A stretch of DNA of 64,000 bases from Congzhengia sp045576635 (GTDB taxonomy: Bacteria > Bacillota > Clostridia > UBA1381 > UBA9506): positions 1 through 64,000 of the forward strand of contig JAZNGT010000028.1 in the NCBI GenBank assembly GCA_045576635.1. Direction: 5' to 3'. Shown here piece by piece: positions 6,297 through 15,245 of this stretch. The number at the start of each line of letters is the position of its first letter. Within the stretch, counting starts at the first letter, position 1. The notes below the pieces were generated by a model. It saw only the letters and a program-made list of their open reading frames with translations, made no database searches and was not told the DNA's origin. Made by a program: the position numbers and the translations under genes.

Positions 6297-7961
6297 GTGG
6301 CAAAAAAACAAAAACTGAAAATCATCCCGTTGGGTGGCCTGAATGAGATCGGAAAAAATATGACGGTCTTTGAGTACGAAAACGATATTTTCGTATTGGA
6401 TTGCGGTATGGCGTTTCCTGACGAGAGTATGCCGGGTATTGATATTGTCATTCCCGATATTTCTTATCTCGTTAAGAACAAGCATAAAATACGCGGTATT
6501 GTCATCACCCATGGACACGAGGACCACATCGGTGCCATTCCTTATTTTTTAAAGGAACTGAATGTGCCGATTTACGGAACAATGCTGACACTTGGTCTTG
6601 TAGAAGTAAAACTAAAAGAGTTTAATCTTCTTTCCAAAACTAAGTTAAACCGCGTAAAAGCCGGTGACCGCATTAAACTCGGCAGTTTCGGGATTGAGTT
6701 TATTCACACGAATCATTCTATCGCAGGTGCTGTGGCGCTTGCAATTCATACGCCTGTTGGCACCGTAATTCATACGGGTGACTTTAAGGTCGATAACACC
6801 CCTATCGAGGGCAATATGATTGACCTTGCCCGCTTTGGAGAACTTGGCAAAAAAGGCGTTTTGGCGCTTATGTCAGACAGTACAAACGTAGAGCGTGCGG
6901 GGTACACCATGTCGGAACGTACCGTAGGAAATACGTTTGACGAATTTTTCAGAAACTCAACAGGACGCATTATTGTTGCAACATTTGCATCCAATGTGCA
7001 CCGTGTACAGCAGATTATCAATTCTGCACACCGCTACGGAAGGAAAGTTGCAATCTCGGGAAGAAGTATGGAAAACGTTGTAGAAGTTGCTTCTACTTTG
7101 GGATACATCAATATTCCCGATAAAGTACTCATATCAATTGATGAAATTAAAAAATACAGACCGAATCAACTTGTGATTATAACAACCGGTAGTCAGGGTG
7201 AGGCAATGTCAGCGCTTTCCCGAATGGCGTTTTCGGATCATAGAAAAGTGGAAATCGGAAAAGGCGACTTGGTTATCGTTTCAGCATCGCCCATCCCGGG
7301 GAACGAAAAGCAGATATCTACGGTAATTAACGAACTCTTTAAAAAGGGTGCAGACGTTGTTTATAAATCGCTTGAAAACATTCACGTTTCAGGGCACGCC
7401 TGCCAGGAGGAATTAAAACTCATTCTGTCTTTGGTAAACCCCAAATTCTTCATTCCGGTGCACGGCGAATTCCGTCACTTAAAACAGCATGCTGCTTTGG
7501 CAGAATCTATGGGGATGCATCACAAAAATGTGGTTGTTGGCGATATCGGTAAAGTCATAGAACTTACACCGAACAGTATAAAATTAAACGGTCTCGTTCC
7601 GTCGGGAGCAGTGTTAATTGACGGACTCGGCGTTGGCGATGTCGGCAACATCGTGCTTCGTGACAGAAAGCATCTTGCGGAAGACGGTATCATTGTTGTG
7701 GTGGTTACCATGTCAAAGGTTGACGGCTCTATTTTAGCAGGACCTGAGGTAATCTCCCGCGGATTTGTCTATGTACGTGAATCTGTCGACTTAATGGAAG
7801 AAGCAAAGGTCGTTGCAAAAACTGCACTTTTAAAATGTGCGGAAAAAAAGCAGACTGACTGGGCAAGTTTAAAAGCAAGTTTAAAATCATCTATGGGTGA
7901 TTTTGTATACAAAGAAACAAAACGAAACCCCATGATACTTCCTATTATTACAGAAGTTTAA
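6297..7961 (+). CDS. rnj: Ribonuclease J
   Basis: A 554-residue metallo-beta-lactamase ribonuclease. The zinc motif HGHEDH stands at H72, H74, D76, H77, and the beta-CASP region carries SGRSMENV and the CHVSGHA-type motif (HVSGHACQEEL); the C-terminal domain is full length. RNase J combines 5'-3' exonuclease and endonuclease activity in mRNA turnover and rRNA maturation in Firmicutes. The start is GTG 6297 with GGAGG eight bases upstream; MAKKQKLKIIPLGGLNEIGKN is the family N-terminus. The metK gene follows 52 bases later on the same strand. Confidence 0.96.
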   Translation: MAKKQKLKIIPLGGLNEIGKNMTVFEYENDIFVLDCGMAFPDESMPGIDIVIPDISYLVKNKHKIRGIVITHGHEDHIGAIPYFLKELNVPIYGTMLTLGLVEVKLKEFNLLSKTKLNRVKAGDRIKLGSFGIEFIHTNHSIAGAVALAIHTPVGTVIHTGDFKVDNTPIEGNMIDLARFGELGKKGVLALMSDSTNVERAGYTMSERTVGNTFDEFFRNSTGRIIVATFASNVHRVQQIINSAHRYGRKVAISGRSMENVVEVASTLGYINIPDKVLISIDEIKKYRPNQLVIITTGSQGEAMSALSRMAFSDHRKVEIGKGDLVIVSASPIPGNEKQISTVINELFKKGADVVYKSLENIHVSGHACQEELKLILSLVNPKFFIPVHGEFRHLKQHAALAESMGMHHKNVVVGDIGKVIELTPNSIKLNGLVPSGAVLIDGLGVGDVGNIVLRDRKHLAEDGIIVVVVTMSKVDGSILAGPEVISRGFVYVRESVDLMEEAKVVAKTALLKCAEKKQTDWASLKASLKSSMGDFVYKETKRNPMILPIITEV

Positions 7962-8013
7962 AATTTTGTCCGGAATATACCGGACTACATATACTTTACA
8001 GGAGATGAACAGT

Positions 8014-9195
8014 ATGGCAATCAAACTTTTCACATCAGAATCAGTGACAGAGGGACATCCGGATAAAATCTCGGATATTTTATCTGACGCAATATTAGAC
8101 GAAATCTATAAAAATGACCCCCAGGGCCGTGTTGCCTGCGAGGTTACTGTTACAACGGGACTTGTTCTGGTGGTTGGCGAAATTTCAACGACTACATATG
8201 TAGATATTCCGAAAACGGTGCGCGAGTGCATCCGTGAAATCGGTTACGACAGAGCAAAATACGGCTTTGACTGTGATACTTGTGCGGTAATTACCGCAAT
8301 TGACGAACAGTCGGCGGACATCGCACTTGGCGTTGATAAATCATTGGAAGCAAAAGCAGGCAAAGATGCAATCGACTCTATCGGTGCAGGTGACCAGGGT
8401 ATGATGTTTGGTTATGCCTGCAACGAAACAGATGAGTATATGCCGCTTGCTATAAGTTTGGCGCATAAACTTACAAGAAAACTTGCTGCGGTGAGAAAAT
8501 CGGGCGAAGTGGACTATATCCGTCCCGACGGAAAATCGCAGGTAACGGTGGCATACGATGAAAACGGAAAACCGCTTTATGTGGATACTGTGGTTATTTC
8601 CACACAGCATGCAGAAGAAGTATCACACGATACCATCGAAAAAGATATGATTGAAAAAGTTATTCTGCCGGTTATTCCGAAAGAACTTTTATCGGAAAGT
8701 ACCAAATATTACATAAATCCCACAGGAAGATTCGTAGTGGGCGGACCGAACGGTGATTCCGGTCATACAGGAAGAAAAATCATCGTAGATACCTATGGTG
8801 GCTACGCGCGACATGGCGGCGGTGCGTTCTCCGGAAAAGACCCCACAAAAGTTGACAGAAGTGCCGCATATGCAGGCCGTTATGTTGCAAAAAACCTTGT
8901 TGCAGCAGGCGTTGCAGACCGTTTGGAAGTGCAGATTGCATACGCTATTGGTGTAGCAAAACCGGTTTCTGTTTCTGTTGAAACATTTGGTACAGCGCAC
9001 ATTCCGGAAGAGAAAATCACAGAACTCATCGGAAAACACTTTGACCTTCGTCCTGCCGGCATTATCAAAATGCTTGATCTCAGAAGACCGATTTATAAGC
9101 AGACTGCGGCGTACGGTCATTTTGGACGAAACGATTTGGACTTGCCATGGGAAAGACTTGACAAGGTAGAGGCAATAAAGGCAGACCTAGAATAG
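8014..9195 (+). CDS. metK: S-adenosylmethionine synthetase
   Basis: A 393-residue MAT enzyme that makes SAM from methionine and ATP. It carries the family signatures SESVTEGHPDKISDILSDA near the N-terminus, GAGDQGMMFGYA in the middle and GGGAFSGKDPTKVDRSAAY later. ATG 8014 is chosen because AGGAG stands nine bases upstream and the product length matches the family; the ATG at 8005 directly abuts the ribosome site. No SAM riboswitch precedes it: the gap to RNase J is only 52 bases, so it is likely transcribed with that gene. Confidence 0.97.
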   Translation: MAIKLFTSESVTEGHPDKISDILSDAILDEIYKNDPQGRVACEVTVTTGLVLVVGEISTTTYVDIPKTVRECIREIGYDRAKYGFDCDTCAVITAIDEQSADIALGVDKSLEAKAGKDAIDSIGAGDQGMMFGYACNETDEYMPLAISLAHKLTRKLAAVRKSGEVDYIRPDGKSQVTVAYDENGKPLYVDTVVISTQHAEEVSHDTIEKDMIEKVILPVIPKELLSESTKYYINPTGRFVVGGPNGDSGHTGRKIIVDTYGGYARHGGGAFSGKDPTKVDRSAAYAGRYVAKNLVAAGVADRLEVQIAYAIGVAKPVSVSVETFGTAHIPEEKITELIGKHFDLRPAGIIKMLDLRRPIYKQTAAYGHFGRNDLDLPWERLDKVEAIKADLE

Positions 9196-9226
9196 ACTTA
9201 ATTACTATCAGTGAGGAGGAATTGTT

Positions 9227-9913
9227 TTGAAAATTCTGATTGTTGATGACGAAAAACTGTTGGTAAAAGGAATTAAATACAATTTTGAGCAGGACGGCTA
9301 TACAGTTGTCTGTGCGTATGACGGGGAAGAAGCCATTAAAGCCGCATACGACAAAAGCATTGACCTTATTATTTTGGACTTGATGCTCCCGAAGGTTGAC
9401 GGATATTCTGTTTGCCAGAAAATTCGTGAATTTTCGAATGTGCCCATCATTATGCTTACAGCAAAAAATGAGGATATGGACAAAATTTTGGGTCTTGAAT
9501 ACGGTGCGGATGATTACCTTACAAAACCGTTTAACATTTTAGAACTCAAAGCGCGTGTAAAGGCGGTTTTGCGCCGTATGACACCGGCAGAAGGTGCTGT
9601 AAGACAAGAATCTATGATCACAGTAGGCAGCGTGTCGCTTGACTATAATCTGCGACGTGTTGCAATTGGTGAAAGAGTGATTGAACTTACCGCAAAAGAG
9701 TTTGACCTCATTGATTTGTTTGTTTGTAATGCAGGTAAGGTGTATTCAAGAGAAAATCTTTTGGACATTGTTTGGGGATACGATTATCCTGGAGATGTGC
9801 GTACCGTAGACGTTCACGTAAGAAGACTCCGTGAAAAAATCGAACCGAATCCCGCTGAGCCCCGCTTTATACATACAAAATGGGGGGTAGGTTACTATTT
9901 TAAAGAAGTTTAA
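9227..9913 (+). CDS. OmpR/PhoB-family response regulator
   Basis: This 228-residue protein has a receiver domain (1-120) with acidic pocket D7-D8, phosphoacceptor D51 in LIILDLMLPKVDGY, the LTAKN threonine and the LTKPF lysine. A winged-helix DNA-binding domain (about 130-228) follows with RTVDVHVRRLREKIE. It starts at TTG 9227 with GAGGAGGAA upstream. The histidine kinase frame overlaps its 3' end, so the two form a typical two-component pair. The overall style resembles clostridial WalR/PhoP-like regulators of envelope stress, but the signal and regulon are not evident here. Confidence 0.93.
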   Translation: MKILIVDDEKLLVKGIKYNFEQDGYTVVCAYDGEEAIKAAYDKSIDLIILDLMLPKVDGYSVCQKIREFSNVPIIMLTAKNEDMDKILGLEYGADDYLTKPFNILELKARVKAVLRRMTPAEGAVRQESMITVGSVSLDYNLRRVAIGERVIELTAKEFDLIDLFVCNAGKVYSRENLLDIVWGYDYPGDVRTVDVHVRRLREKIEPNPAEPRFIHTKWGVGYYFKEV

Positions 9914-11393
9914 AAACAACTTTTTCAGCATCAAAGGCAAAATTATTGCTACATATATCATTATTGTAGTACTCGTTTTGGTTATCATTGCAAGTTATAT
10001 GTTAGGTACGCTCAAAACGTATCTTTTAGAGCAACGAAAACTGGAAGCACTTACCCGTGCAAACGTCATTGCCAGCATACAGATAGACGAATTCGACGAA
10101 ACCGTAATCGAAAATAAAATGGAAACCATGCCGATTGAAGTCGGATTCCGCGCAATGATTTTCGACAGTCAGAGCCGTGTGTATTACGATTCTTATGAGG
10201 AGAGCAGTTACGAGGGAAAACTTTTTATTTATGCCCCCGTAACGCAGGTTTTATTAGACGGGAAAGACAATGCGGGTTACCGCAAGGAAGACGGGAAATG
10301 GAACATCGAAGCATCGGTTCCGATTATCCGAAACACAAAAACCATTGGTGCAGTTTTGGTTACGGCAAATGATGATTCAATACAAAGTATTTTAGAGCAT
10401 ATCACCCGTGCAATTTTAATTTTTGGTGTTTTGCTTTTGTTGTTTGTTGTACTATTTGGTACGTCTATGGCAGGTGTTCTTACAAAACCTGTAAAAAAAC
10501 TGACCGGATTTATTAAGAACATGCCAAAAGATAAACTGCAAAAGTGCGAAGTGGTAAACAGTAAAGACGAAACCGGCGAACTCGTGCAGGCGTTTAACGA
10601 ACTCATTGACCGTGTGGCAGAACTTGAAGAAAAGCGAAAGGCGTTTGTTTCGGATGCATCGCACGAACTTAAAACACCGCTTTCCATTATTAAACTTTTG
10701 TCGGACTCTCTGCTTCAAACGCAAAATCCCGACCCTGAGTTTTTACGCGAGTTTTTAACCGATATGAACGACGAAGTGGAACGTCTTACCAGAATTGTGC
10801 AAAGGCTTTTGGATTTGACGCAGATGGACCAGACACACACCAACATGAATGTTGAGGTTGCGTCCATTACAGCAATTACGGAAACAGTGTGCGAAAAACT
10901 TATGCCGCTTGCGGAAAACAAGCAAATCAGCCTTTTATATTTAAGACCAGAAGAAGATTTGTTTATGCCGCTAGACCGTGACAGTATTACCGAGGCGATT
11001 TACAATATTGCAGACAATTCCATAAAATATACGGAAAACGGCGGAACGGTAAAAATTGAGATTATGCGTGATTTAGGTAATGTCTTAATTCGTATTACCG
11101 ATTCCGGCATCGGTATTCCAAAAGATGAGATGCAGAAGATTTTTGACCGTTTTTACCGCGTAGACAAAGCAAGAGCAAGAGATACAGGCGGTACGGGACT
11201 CGGGCTTTCAATCGCAATGGATGCCGTGAAACTCCATGGCGGATATATTGAAGTTTCGAGTGAAGAAGAAAAGGGAAGTATGTTTACCATTGTACTTCCG
11301 TATGAATCCGGCATGCCGCAGGAAGTACAGGAAAATCTCCTTGGCGAACAAATTCCGGAAGAAAATCTTATTTCAGATGAAGAGACAGAATAA
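9897..11393 (+). CDS. Sensor histidine kinase (start codon non-canonical)
   Basis: The frame encodes an N-terminal membrane helix (IIATYIIIVVLVLVIIASYML), an extracytoplasmic sensor domain, a second helix (ILIFGVLLLLFVVLF), HAMP, HisKA with SHELKTP (His 256 counting from 9897) and an ATPase domain with N-box NIADNSIKYTEN and G-boxes DSGIGIP and GGTGLGLSI. The only canonical start in the 5' part is TTG 9978, which would delete most of the first helix. Upstream of it the frame is open to 9891, with LKKFKNNFFSIKGK as a normal kinase N-terminus. I place the start at ATT 9897, nine bases after GGGGGG; this is an inference. It overlaps the response regulator by 17 bases and ends at terminator 11401-11430. 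Confidence 0.88.
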   Translation: MLKKFKNNFFSIKGKIIATYIIIVVLVLVIIASYMLGTLKTYLLEQRKLEALTRANVIASIQIDEFDETVIENKMETMPIEVGFRAMIFDSQSRVYYDSYEESSYEGKLFIYAPVTQVLLDGKDNAGYRKEDGKWNIEASVPIIRNTKTIGAVLVTANDDSIQSILEHITRAILIFGVLLLLFVVLFGTSMAGVLTKPVKKLTGFIKNMPKDKLQKCEVVNSKDETGELVQAFNELIDRVAELEEKRKAFVSDASHELKTPLSIIKLLSDSLLQTQNPDPEFLREFLTDMNDEVERLTRIVQRLLDLTQMDQTHTNMNVEVASITAITETVCEKLMPLAENKQISLLYLRPEEDLFMPLDRDSITEAIYNIADNSIKYTENGGTVKIEIMRDLGNVLIRITDSGIGIPKDEMQKIFDRFYRVDKARARDTGGTGLGLSIAMDAVKLHGGYIEVSSEEEKGSMFTIVLPYESGMPQEVQENLLGEQIPEENLISDEETE

Positions 11394-11400
11394 ACATAAA

Positions 11401-11430
11401 AAAAAGGACAAGCGTGTGCTTGTCCTTTTT
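11401..11430. terminator. Bidirectional terminator between the kinase and tRNA-Leu
   Basis: A perfect 13-bp stem AAAAAGGACAAGC with loop GTGT. It serves the histidine kinase on the plus strand and the tRNA on the minus strand. Confidence 0.9.
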
Positions 11431-11434
11431 CATG

Positions 11435-11521
11435 TGGTGCCGCTGGCCGGAGTCGAACCGGCACGGTATCGCTACCGGCGGATTTTGAGTCCGCTACGTC
11501 TGCCAATTCCATCACAGCGGC
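11435..11521 (-). tRNA. tRNA-Leu (anticodon CAA)
   Basis: Minus-strand cloverleaf: acceptor stem GCCGCTG with CAGCGGC, anticodon arm GCGGA-CTCAAAA-TCCGC giving anticodon CAA, a long variable arm (CGGTAGCGATACCG) typical of tRNA-Leu, T-arm GCCGGTTCGACTCCGGC and encoded CCA. It reads UUG codons. Its own promoter lies at 11567-11539. Confidence 0.97.
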
Positions 11522-11538
11522 AAATACCTGACTTAGAT

Positions 11539-11567
11539 ATTTTAGCACTACTTTTCATTTTTGTCAA
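11539..11567 (-). promoter_or_regulatory. Sigma-A promoter of tRNA-Leu
   Basis: TTGACA at 11567-11562, 17-base spacer, TAAAAT at 11544-11539 on the minus strand. Confidence 0.85.
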
Positions 11568-11655
11568 GATAAAAATGAAATTACATTCCAATTTATTTCT
11601 CTGATTTAAAAATACAGATTATTTTCGGGCTTTCTAAAAATTTTTTAAAAAGAAC

Positions 11656-11684
11656 TTGTTTTTTTTTAGAAAATATGTTAGAAT
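11656..11684 (+). promoter_or_regulatory. Promoter of the HU gene
   Basis: TTGTTT at 11656-11661, 17-base spacer, TAGAAT at 11679-11684 with an extended TG at 11676-11677. Confidence 0.7.
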
Positions 11685-11716
11685 GAGACTATATTGTAAA
11701 AAATGAGGTGAAAATA

Positions 11717-11989
11717 ATGAATAAAACAGAATTAGTAGCAGCAGTTGCTGCAAAAACAGGTCTTTCCAAGAAAGATGCTGACGCTGCAGTTAACGCTACA
11801 ATCGATGCAATCACAGGTGCATTAAAGGCGAATGACAAAGTTGCATTAGTTGGCTTTGGTACATTTGAAGTAAGAGCACGTGCTGCAAGAATGGGTAAAA
11901 ACCCGCAGACAGGTGAAGCAATCAAAATTGCTGCATCTAAGGTTCCTGCATTCAAAGCAGGTAAGGCGCTGAAAGACGCTTTAAAATAA
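11717..11989 (+). CDS. hup: DNA-binding protein HU
   Basis: A 90-residue protein, the normal HU length. It begins MNKTELVAAVAAKTGLSKKDAD and carries the dimerisation and DNA-arm segment VGFGTFEVRARAARMGKNPQ with the conserved arm-tip proline. HU is the nucleoid protein that bends and compacts DNA. ATG 11717 is the start; GTG 11708 upstream is part of the AGGTG ribosome site. It is a monocistronic unit with a promoter at 11656 and terminator at 12005. Confidence 0.97.
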   Translation: MNKTELVAAVAAKTGLSKKDADAAVNATIDAITGALKANDKVALVGFGTFEVRARAARMGKNPQTGEAIKIAASKVPAFKAGKALKDALK

Positions 11990-12004
11990 TCACTGGCGAC
12001 AAGT

Positions 12005-12037
12005 AAGGTGAAAGGGCAAGCGCTCTTTCACCTTTTT
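12005..12037 (+). terminator. Terminator of hup
   Basis: AAGGTGAAAG pairs with CTTTCACCTT at 12025-12034, followed by a T-run. Confidence 0.8.
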
Positions 12038-12068
12038 GTGTTATTATGAGCGAAAGAGGAATGCTGAT

Positions 12069-14165
12069 ATGATTTTAATTATTGCCGAAAAACCGAGCCT
12101 CGCTCGGAACATATCGTCTGCAATCGGCAACATGAAGCGGTTTTCCGGCTATCACGAGGGAAACGGCTTTGTTGTCACATGGGCATTTGGCCATTTGTTT
12201 TCGCTCGCAGATATCGAATATTATACGGGACAAATGTCCGATAAAGTAAAATGGAGTATGGAACATCTTCCGTGTTTTCCTGAAAAATTTGTATTTACGC
12301 TTCGCCGTGACAGTAAAAAACAGGCAGATGATGGCGTGAAAGCGCAGTTTGAAGTCATTCAGGCACTTTTAAACCGTGACGATATTGACACCGTTGTAAA
12401 TGCCGGTGATGCTGACCGCGAAGGTGAAATTATTATAAGAACCGTAGTAAAGCATGCACTTAAAACTGAAAAAAAGCAAAAACGTTTATGGCTTCCTGAT
12501 CAGACGGCAGAAACCATTTTAGAAGGACTTCGTGATTTAAAAGACGAGAAAGAATACGACAAACTTGCAGACGAAGGCTATGCCCGCACATTTATTGACT
12601 GGCTTTACGGCGTTAACTTAACGCGTTATGCAACGCTTAAAACCGGAAAACTTTTGCGTGTCGGCAGAGTCATTGTGCCGATTGTAAAGGCAATTTATGA
12701 CCGCGATATGGCAATCCGTAACTTTGTTCCCGAAATCTACTACGGGATCCAAAGCAAAGCAATCACAAACGGCGAAGAAGTAGAACTTCTTTCAAAAGAA
12801 AAGTTTTCAAAAGAAAATTACCAAAAAGCATCCGAATTATGTGCGCGCTATAATAACGAAACGGCATACGTTACGGACGTAAAACAGAAAAAGGATACCT
12901 TAAAACCGGGAAAACTTTACTCTCTTACAAAACTTCAGAACGTACTCGGTAAAAAATATAAAATGCCCATGGAAGAAAGTCTTTCCATCGTGCAGGGACT
13001 TTACGAAAAGGGATACGTAACGTACCCGAGAACAAACTCCGAGTACCTTGCGGTGGCAGAACAGGACAAAGTAAAAAAGATACTTTCGGCAGTAAAAGCA
13101 CTTGGTTATCCGGTAGAATTTCAGTTTAAAAAAACCATTTTTGACGACAGTAAAATTGAGTCACACTCTGCGCTTACACCGACTACAAAAATTCCCCAAA
13201 AAGACCAACTCACCGACAGAGAATATCAAGTTTACAGTACCATTATGCGAAGATTTGTTGCGGTATTTTGCGCCGAAGAATGCCGTCTTAACAAAACTGA
13301 AATTACAATCAGTGTAGGGGAATTGGAAACGTTTACGTTAAAAGGTACTGTCATTTTAGAGGCGGGCTGGACCAAATATGACGATTCTTTAAAGAAAGAT
13401 AAATTACTTCCGCCTCTTAAAAAAGGCGATGTTGTAAATATAGACTTTAAACCGGTCGAAAAAGAAACAAGTCCTCCGAAACATTACACCATTGAAACCT
13501 TAAACAATTACTTAAAAAATCCGTTCCGTGAAGAAAAGGCAAATGCCCAGACGGAAGATGATGCAGAAGAATACCGCGCAATATTTGAGGGGTTGGAACT
13601 TGGAACCGAAGCGACCAGAACAGGTATTATAGATAACGCAAGAAAAAGTGGCTATATCGAACTTAAAAAGGACGTTTATACCATCTTACGCGACGGCGAA
13701 TTTCTGATTGAGGCACTTCTACGTATGGGTATCAGTATGGATAAATACAAAACCGCAGAACTTGGTAAAGCGCTCAAAAAAGTATTCCGTGGTGAGTGTA
13801 CTGTATCTGACAGTGTGGATTTAGCAAAACAGGAAATCAAAAAGGTATTTGATAAAAAAGCGACGAAACCGTCCGAGGATACAGATGACGGCTTTGTAGG
13901 AGACACCGCAGGAACGTGTCCGCTTTGCGGTGCGTTAGTCAGAAGAACGTCATTCGGCTACGGTTGCAGCGGCTATAAAGACGGATGCAAATTTACAATA
14001 AGCGGTGTCATTTTAGGAAGAGTGATTTCGCTTTCAAATGTGAAAAAACTTTTAGAAGATGGCGAAACGTATCAGATTGACGGGTTTGTTTCTCCCAAAA
14101 GCGGAAAAAGTTTCAGCGCAAAATTAAAACTTGATGGTGGAAAAACCGTATTTGATTTCACATAA
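12069..14165 (+). CDS. topB: DNA topoisomerase III (type IA)
   Basis: A 698-residue type IA topoisomerase. The Toprim domain shows EKPSLARN at the N-terminus and DADREGEI; the catalytic tyrosine is Y319 in VTYPRTNSEYL. A C-terminal zinc-ribbon module (CPLCG at about residue 618, then two further Cys) with a GF.SPKSGKSFSA ending matches the TopB group found in Firmicutes chromosomes and elements. It relaxes and decatenates DNA by single-strand passage. ATG 12069 is chosen over 12036 because AGAGGA precedes it. There are no conjugation genes nearby, so this looks like the chromosomal housekeeping copy. Confidence 0.94.
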   Translation: MILIIAEKPSLARNISSAIGNMKRFSGYHEGNGFVVTWAFGHLFSLADIEYYTGQMSDKVKWSMEHLPCFPEKFVFTLRRDSKKQADDGVKAQFEVIQALLNRDDIDTVVNAGDADREGEIIIRTVVKHALKTEKKQKRLWLPDQTAETILEGLRDLKDEKEYDKLADEGYARTFIDWLYGVNLTRYATLKTGKLLRVGRVIVPIVKAIYDRDMAIRNFVPEIYYGIQSKAITNGEEVELLSKEKFSKENYQKASELCARYNNETAYVTDVKQKKDTLKPGKLYSLTKLQNVLGKKYKMPMEESLSIVQGLYEKGYVTYPRTNSEYLAVAEQDKVKKILSAVKALGYPVEFQFKKTIFDDSKIESHSALTPTTKIPQKDQLTDREYQVYSTIMRRFVAVFCAEECRLNKTEITISVGELETFTLKGTVILEAGWTKYDDSLKKDKLLPPLKKGDVVNIDFKPVEKETSPPKHYTIETLNNYLKNPFREEKANAQTEDDAEEYRAIFEGLELGTEATRTGIIDNARKSGYIELKKDVYTILRDGEFLIEALLRMGISMDKYKTAELGKALKKVFRGECTVSDSVDLAKQEIKKVFDKKATKPSEDTDDGFVGDTAGTCPLCGALVRRTSFGYGCSGYKDGCKFTISGVILGRVISLSNVKKLLEDGETYQIDGFVSPKSGKSFSAKLKLDGGKTVFDFT

Positions 14166-14219
14166 GATTTTGTCGTATAATAACTATATTGACAAAAAGA
14201 AGAAAGGTGTATTCTTTTT

Positions 14220-15089
14220 ATGAAACATAACAACAAAAAAAGTGCTGTCAGGGGCCAAATGTCTGAGCATGGCCTTATGTTTAACAAGGCGCTTGGCCAA
14301 AACTTTTTGACCGACGAATCGTATTTAGATGCTATTGTAGACGCAGCAGAACTTACGCCGGATGAGTGTGTATTGGAAATCGGCCCCGGTGCAGGAGCAC
14401 TCACAGAAAAACTTGCAAAAAAAGCAAAAAAAGTGGTTGCGGTTGAGATTGATACCGGTTTGATTCCGCTTTTAAAAGAGAATTTATCTGATTTTGAAAA
14501 TGTTAAAATCATTAATGAAGATATTTTAAAAATCTCGCTTAACACACTGTTTGATGAAGAATTTAAAGGCGAAACCGTTAAGGTTGTCGCAAATCTTCCG
14601 TATTATATAACAACACCGATTGTAATGAAACTTTTAGAAGAAAATCCGGGGTTTTTAAGTTTGGTCATTATGGTGCAAAAAGAAGTTGCCGAAAGGCTTA
14701 TCGCAGAGCCCGGAAGCAAACTTTGCGGAGCGGTAACGTACAGCGTAAATTACAGATGCGAAACAGAACTTGTAACGCACGTTCCGCCCGAGGCGTTTGT
14801 TCCTGCCCCGAAGGTCTGGTCATCGGTTATAAAACTTACTGTGCGCGATGAAAAAGCCGTTTTGGTAAAAGATGAAGCACACCTTTTTACGCTTATAAAA
14901 GCGGCGTTTTTGATGCGTCGCAAAACTTTTTTAAACAGTGTTTCGAAAAATCCTGCGCTTTTAACTGACAAAGAAATGTTAAGAACTATTTTATCAGAAC
15001 TGGGCATTTCAGAAACCATCCGCGGTGAAGCACTGGATTTGGTACAATTTTCACAAATTTCCAACAGGATTTTGGAAAGAAATTTGTAG
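14220..15089 (+). CDS. rsmA: 16S rRNA dimethyladenosine transferase (KsgA)
   Basis: A 289-residue SAM methyltransferase. It has the family N-terminus KALGQNFLTDESYLDAIVDAA, the SAM motif LEIGPGAGALTEKLA and the catalytic NLPYYITTPIVMKLL, with a C-terminal helical domain containing LMRRKTFLNS. The enzyme dimethylates two adjacent adenosines in helix 45 of 16S rRNA late in 30S maturation. The preceding AAAGGTG is about ten bases from ATG 14220. It lies 54 bases after topB. Confidence 0.96.
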   Translation: MKHNNKKSAVRGQMSEHGLMFNKALGQNFLTDESYLDAIVDAAELTPDECVLEIGPGAGALTEKLAKKAKKVVAVEIDTGLIPLLKENLSDFENVKIINEDILKISLNTLFDEEFKGETVKVVANLPYYITTPIVMKLLEENPGFLSLVIMVQKEVAERLIAEPGSKLCGAVTYSVNYRCETELVTHVPPEAFVPAPKVWSSVIKLTVRDEKAVLVKDEAHLFTLIKAAFLMRRKTFLNSVSKNPALLTDKEMLRTILSELGISETIRGEALDLVQFSQISNRILERNL

Positions 15090-15245
15090 AATAAGACGAG
15101 TGATTTTTTTGACAAAATACTATTAATTTTTTTAAAAATAGTGTATAATAAAAAAGAAGAAATTTGCTTTTCTTTTAAGTTAAAAAATTACATAAATCGA
15201 CTTTTGTTAAAAATCAACACCCAAAAGGTGAAAGGAGAACATAAA

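Noticed and set aside
7962..8013. SAM riboswitch expected before metK
   Set aside because: Only 52 bases separate metK from RNase J, with no S-box features.
11153..11604. Frames on both strands across tRNA-Leu
   Set aside because: They run through a tRNA gene and a terminator, so they are not coding.
12069..14165. topB as a sign of an integrated conjugative element
   Set aside because: No relaxase, integrase, type IV secretion genes or base-composition change appear around it.
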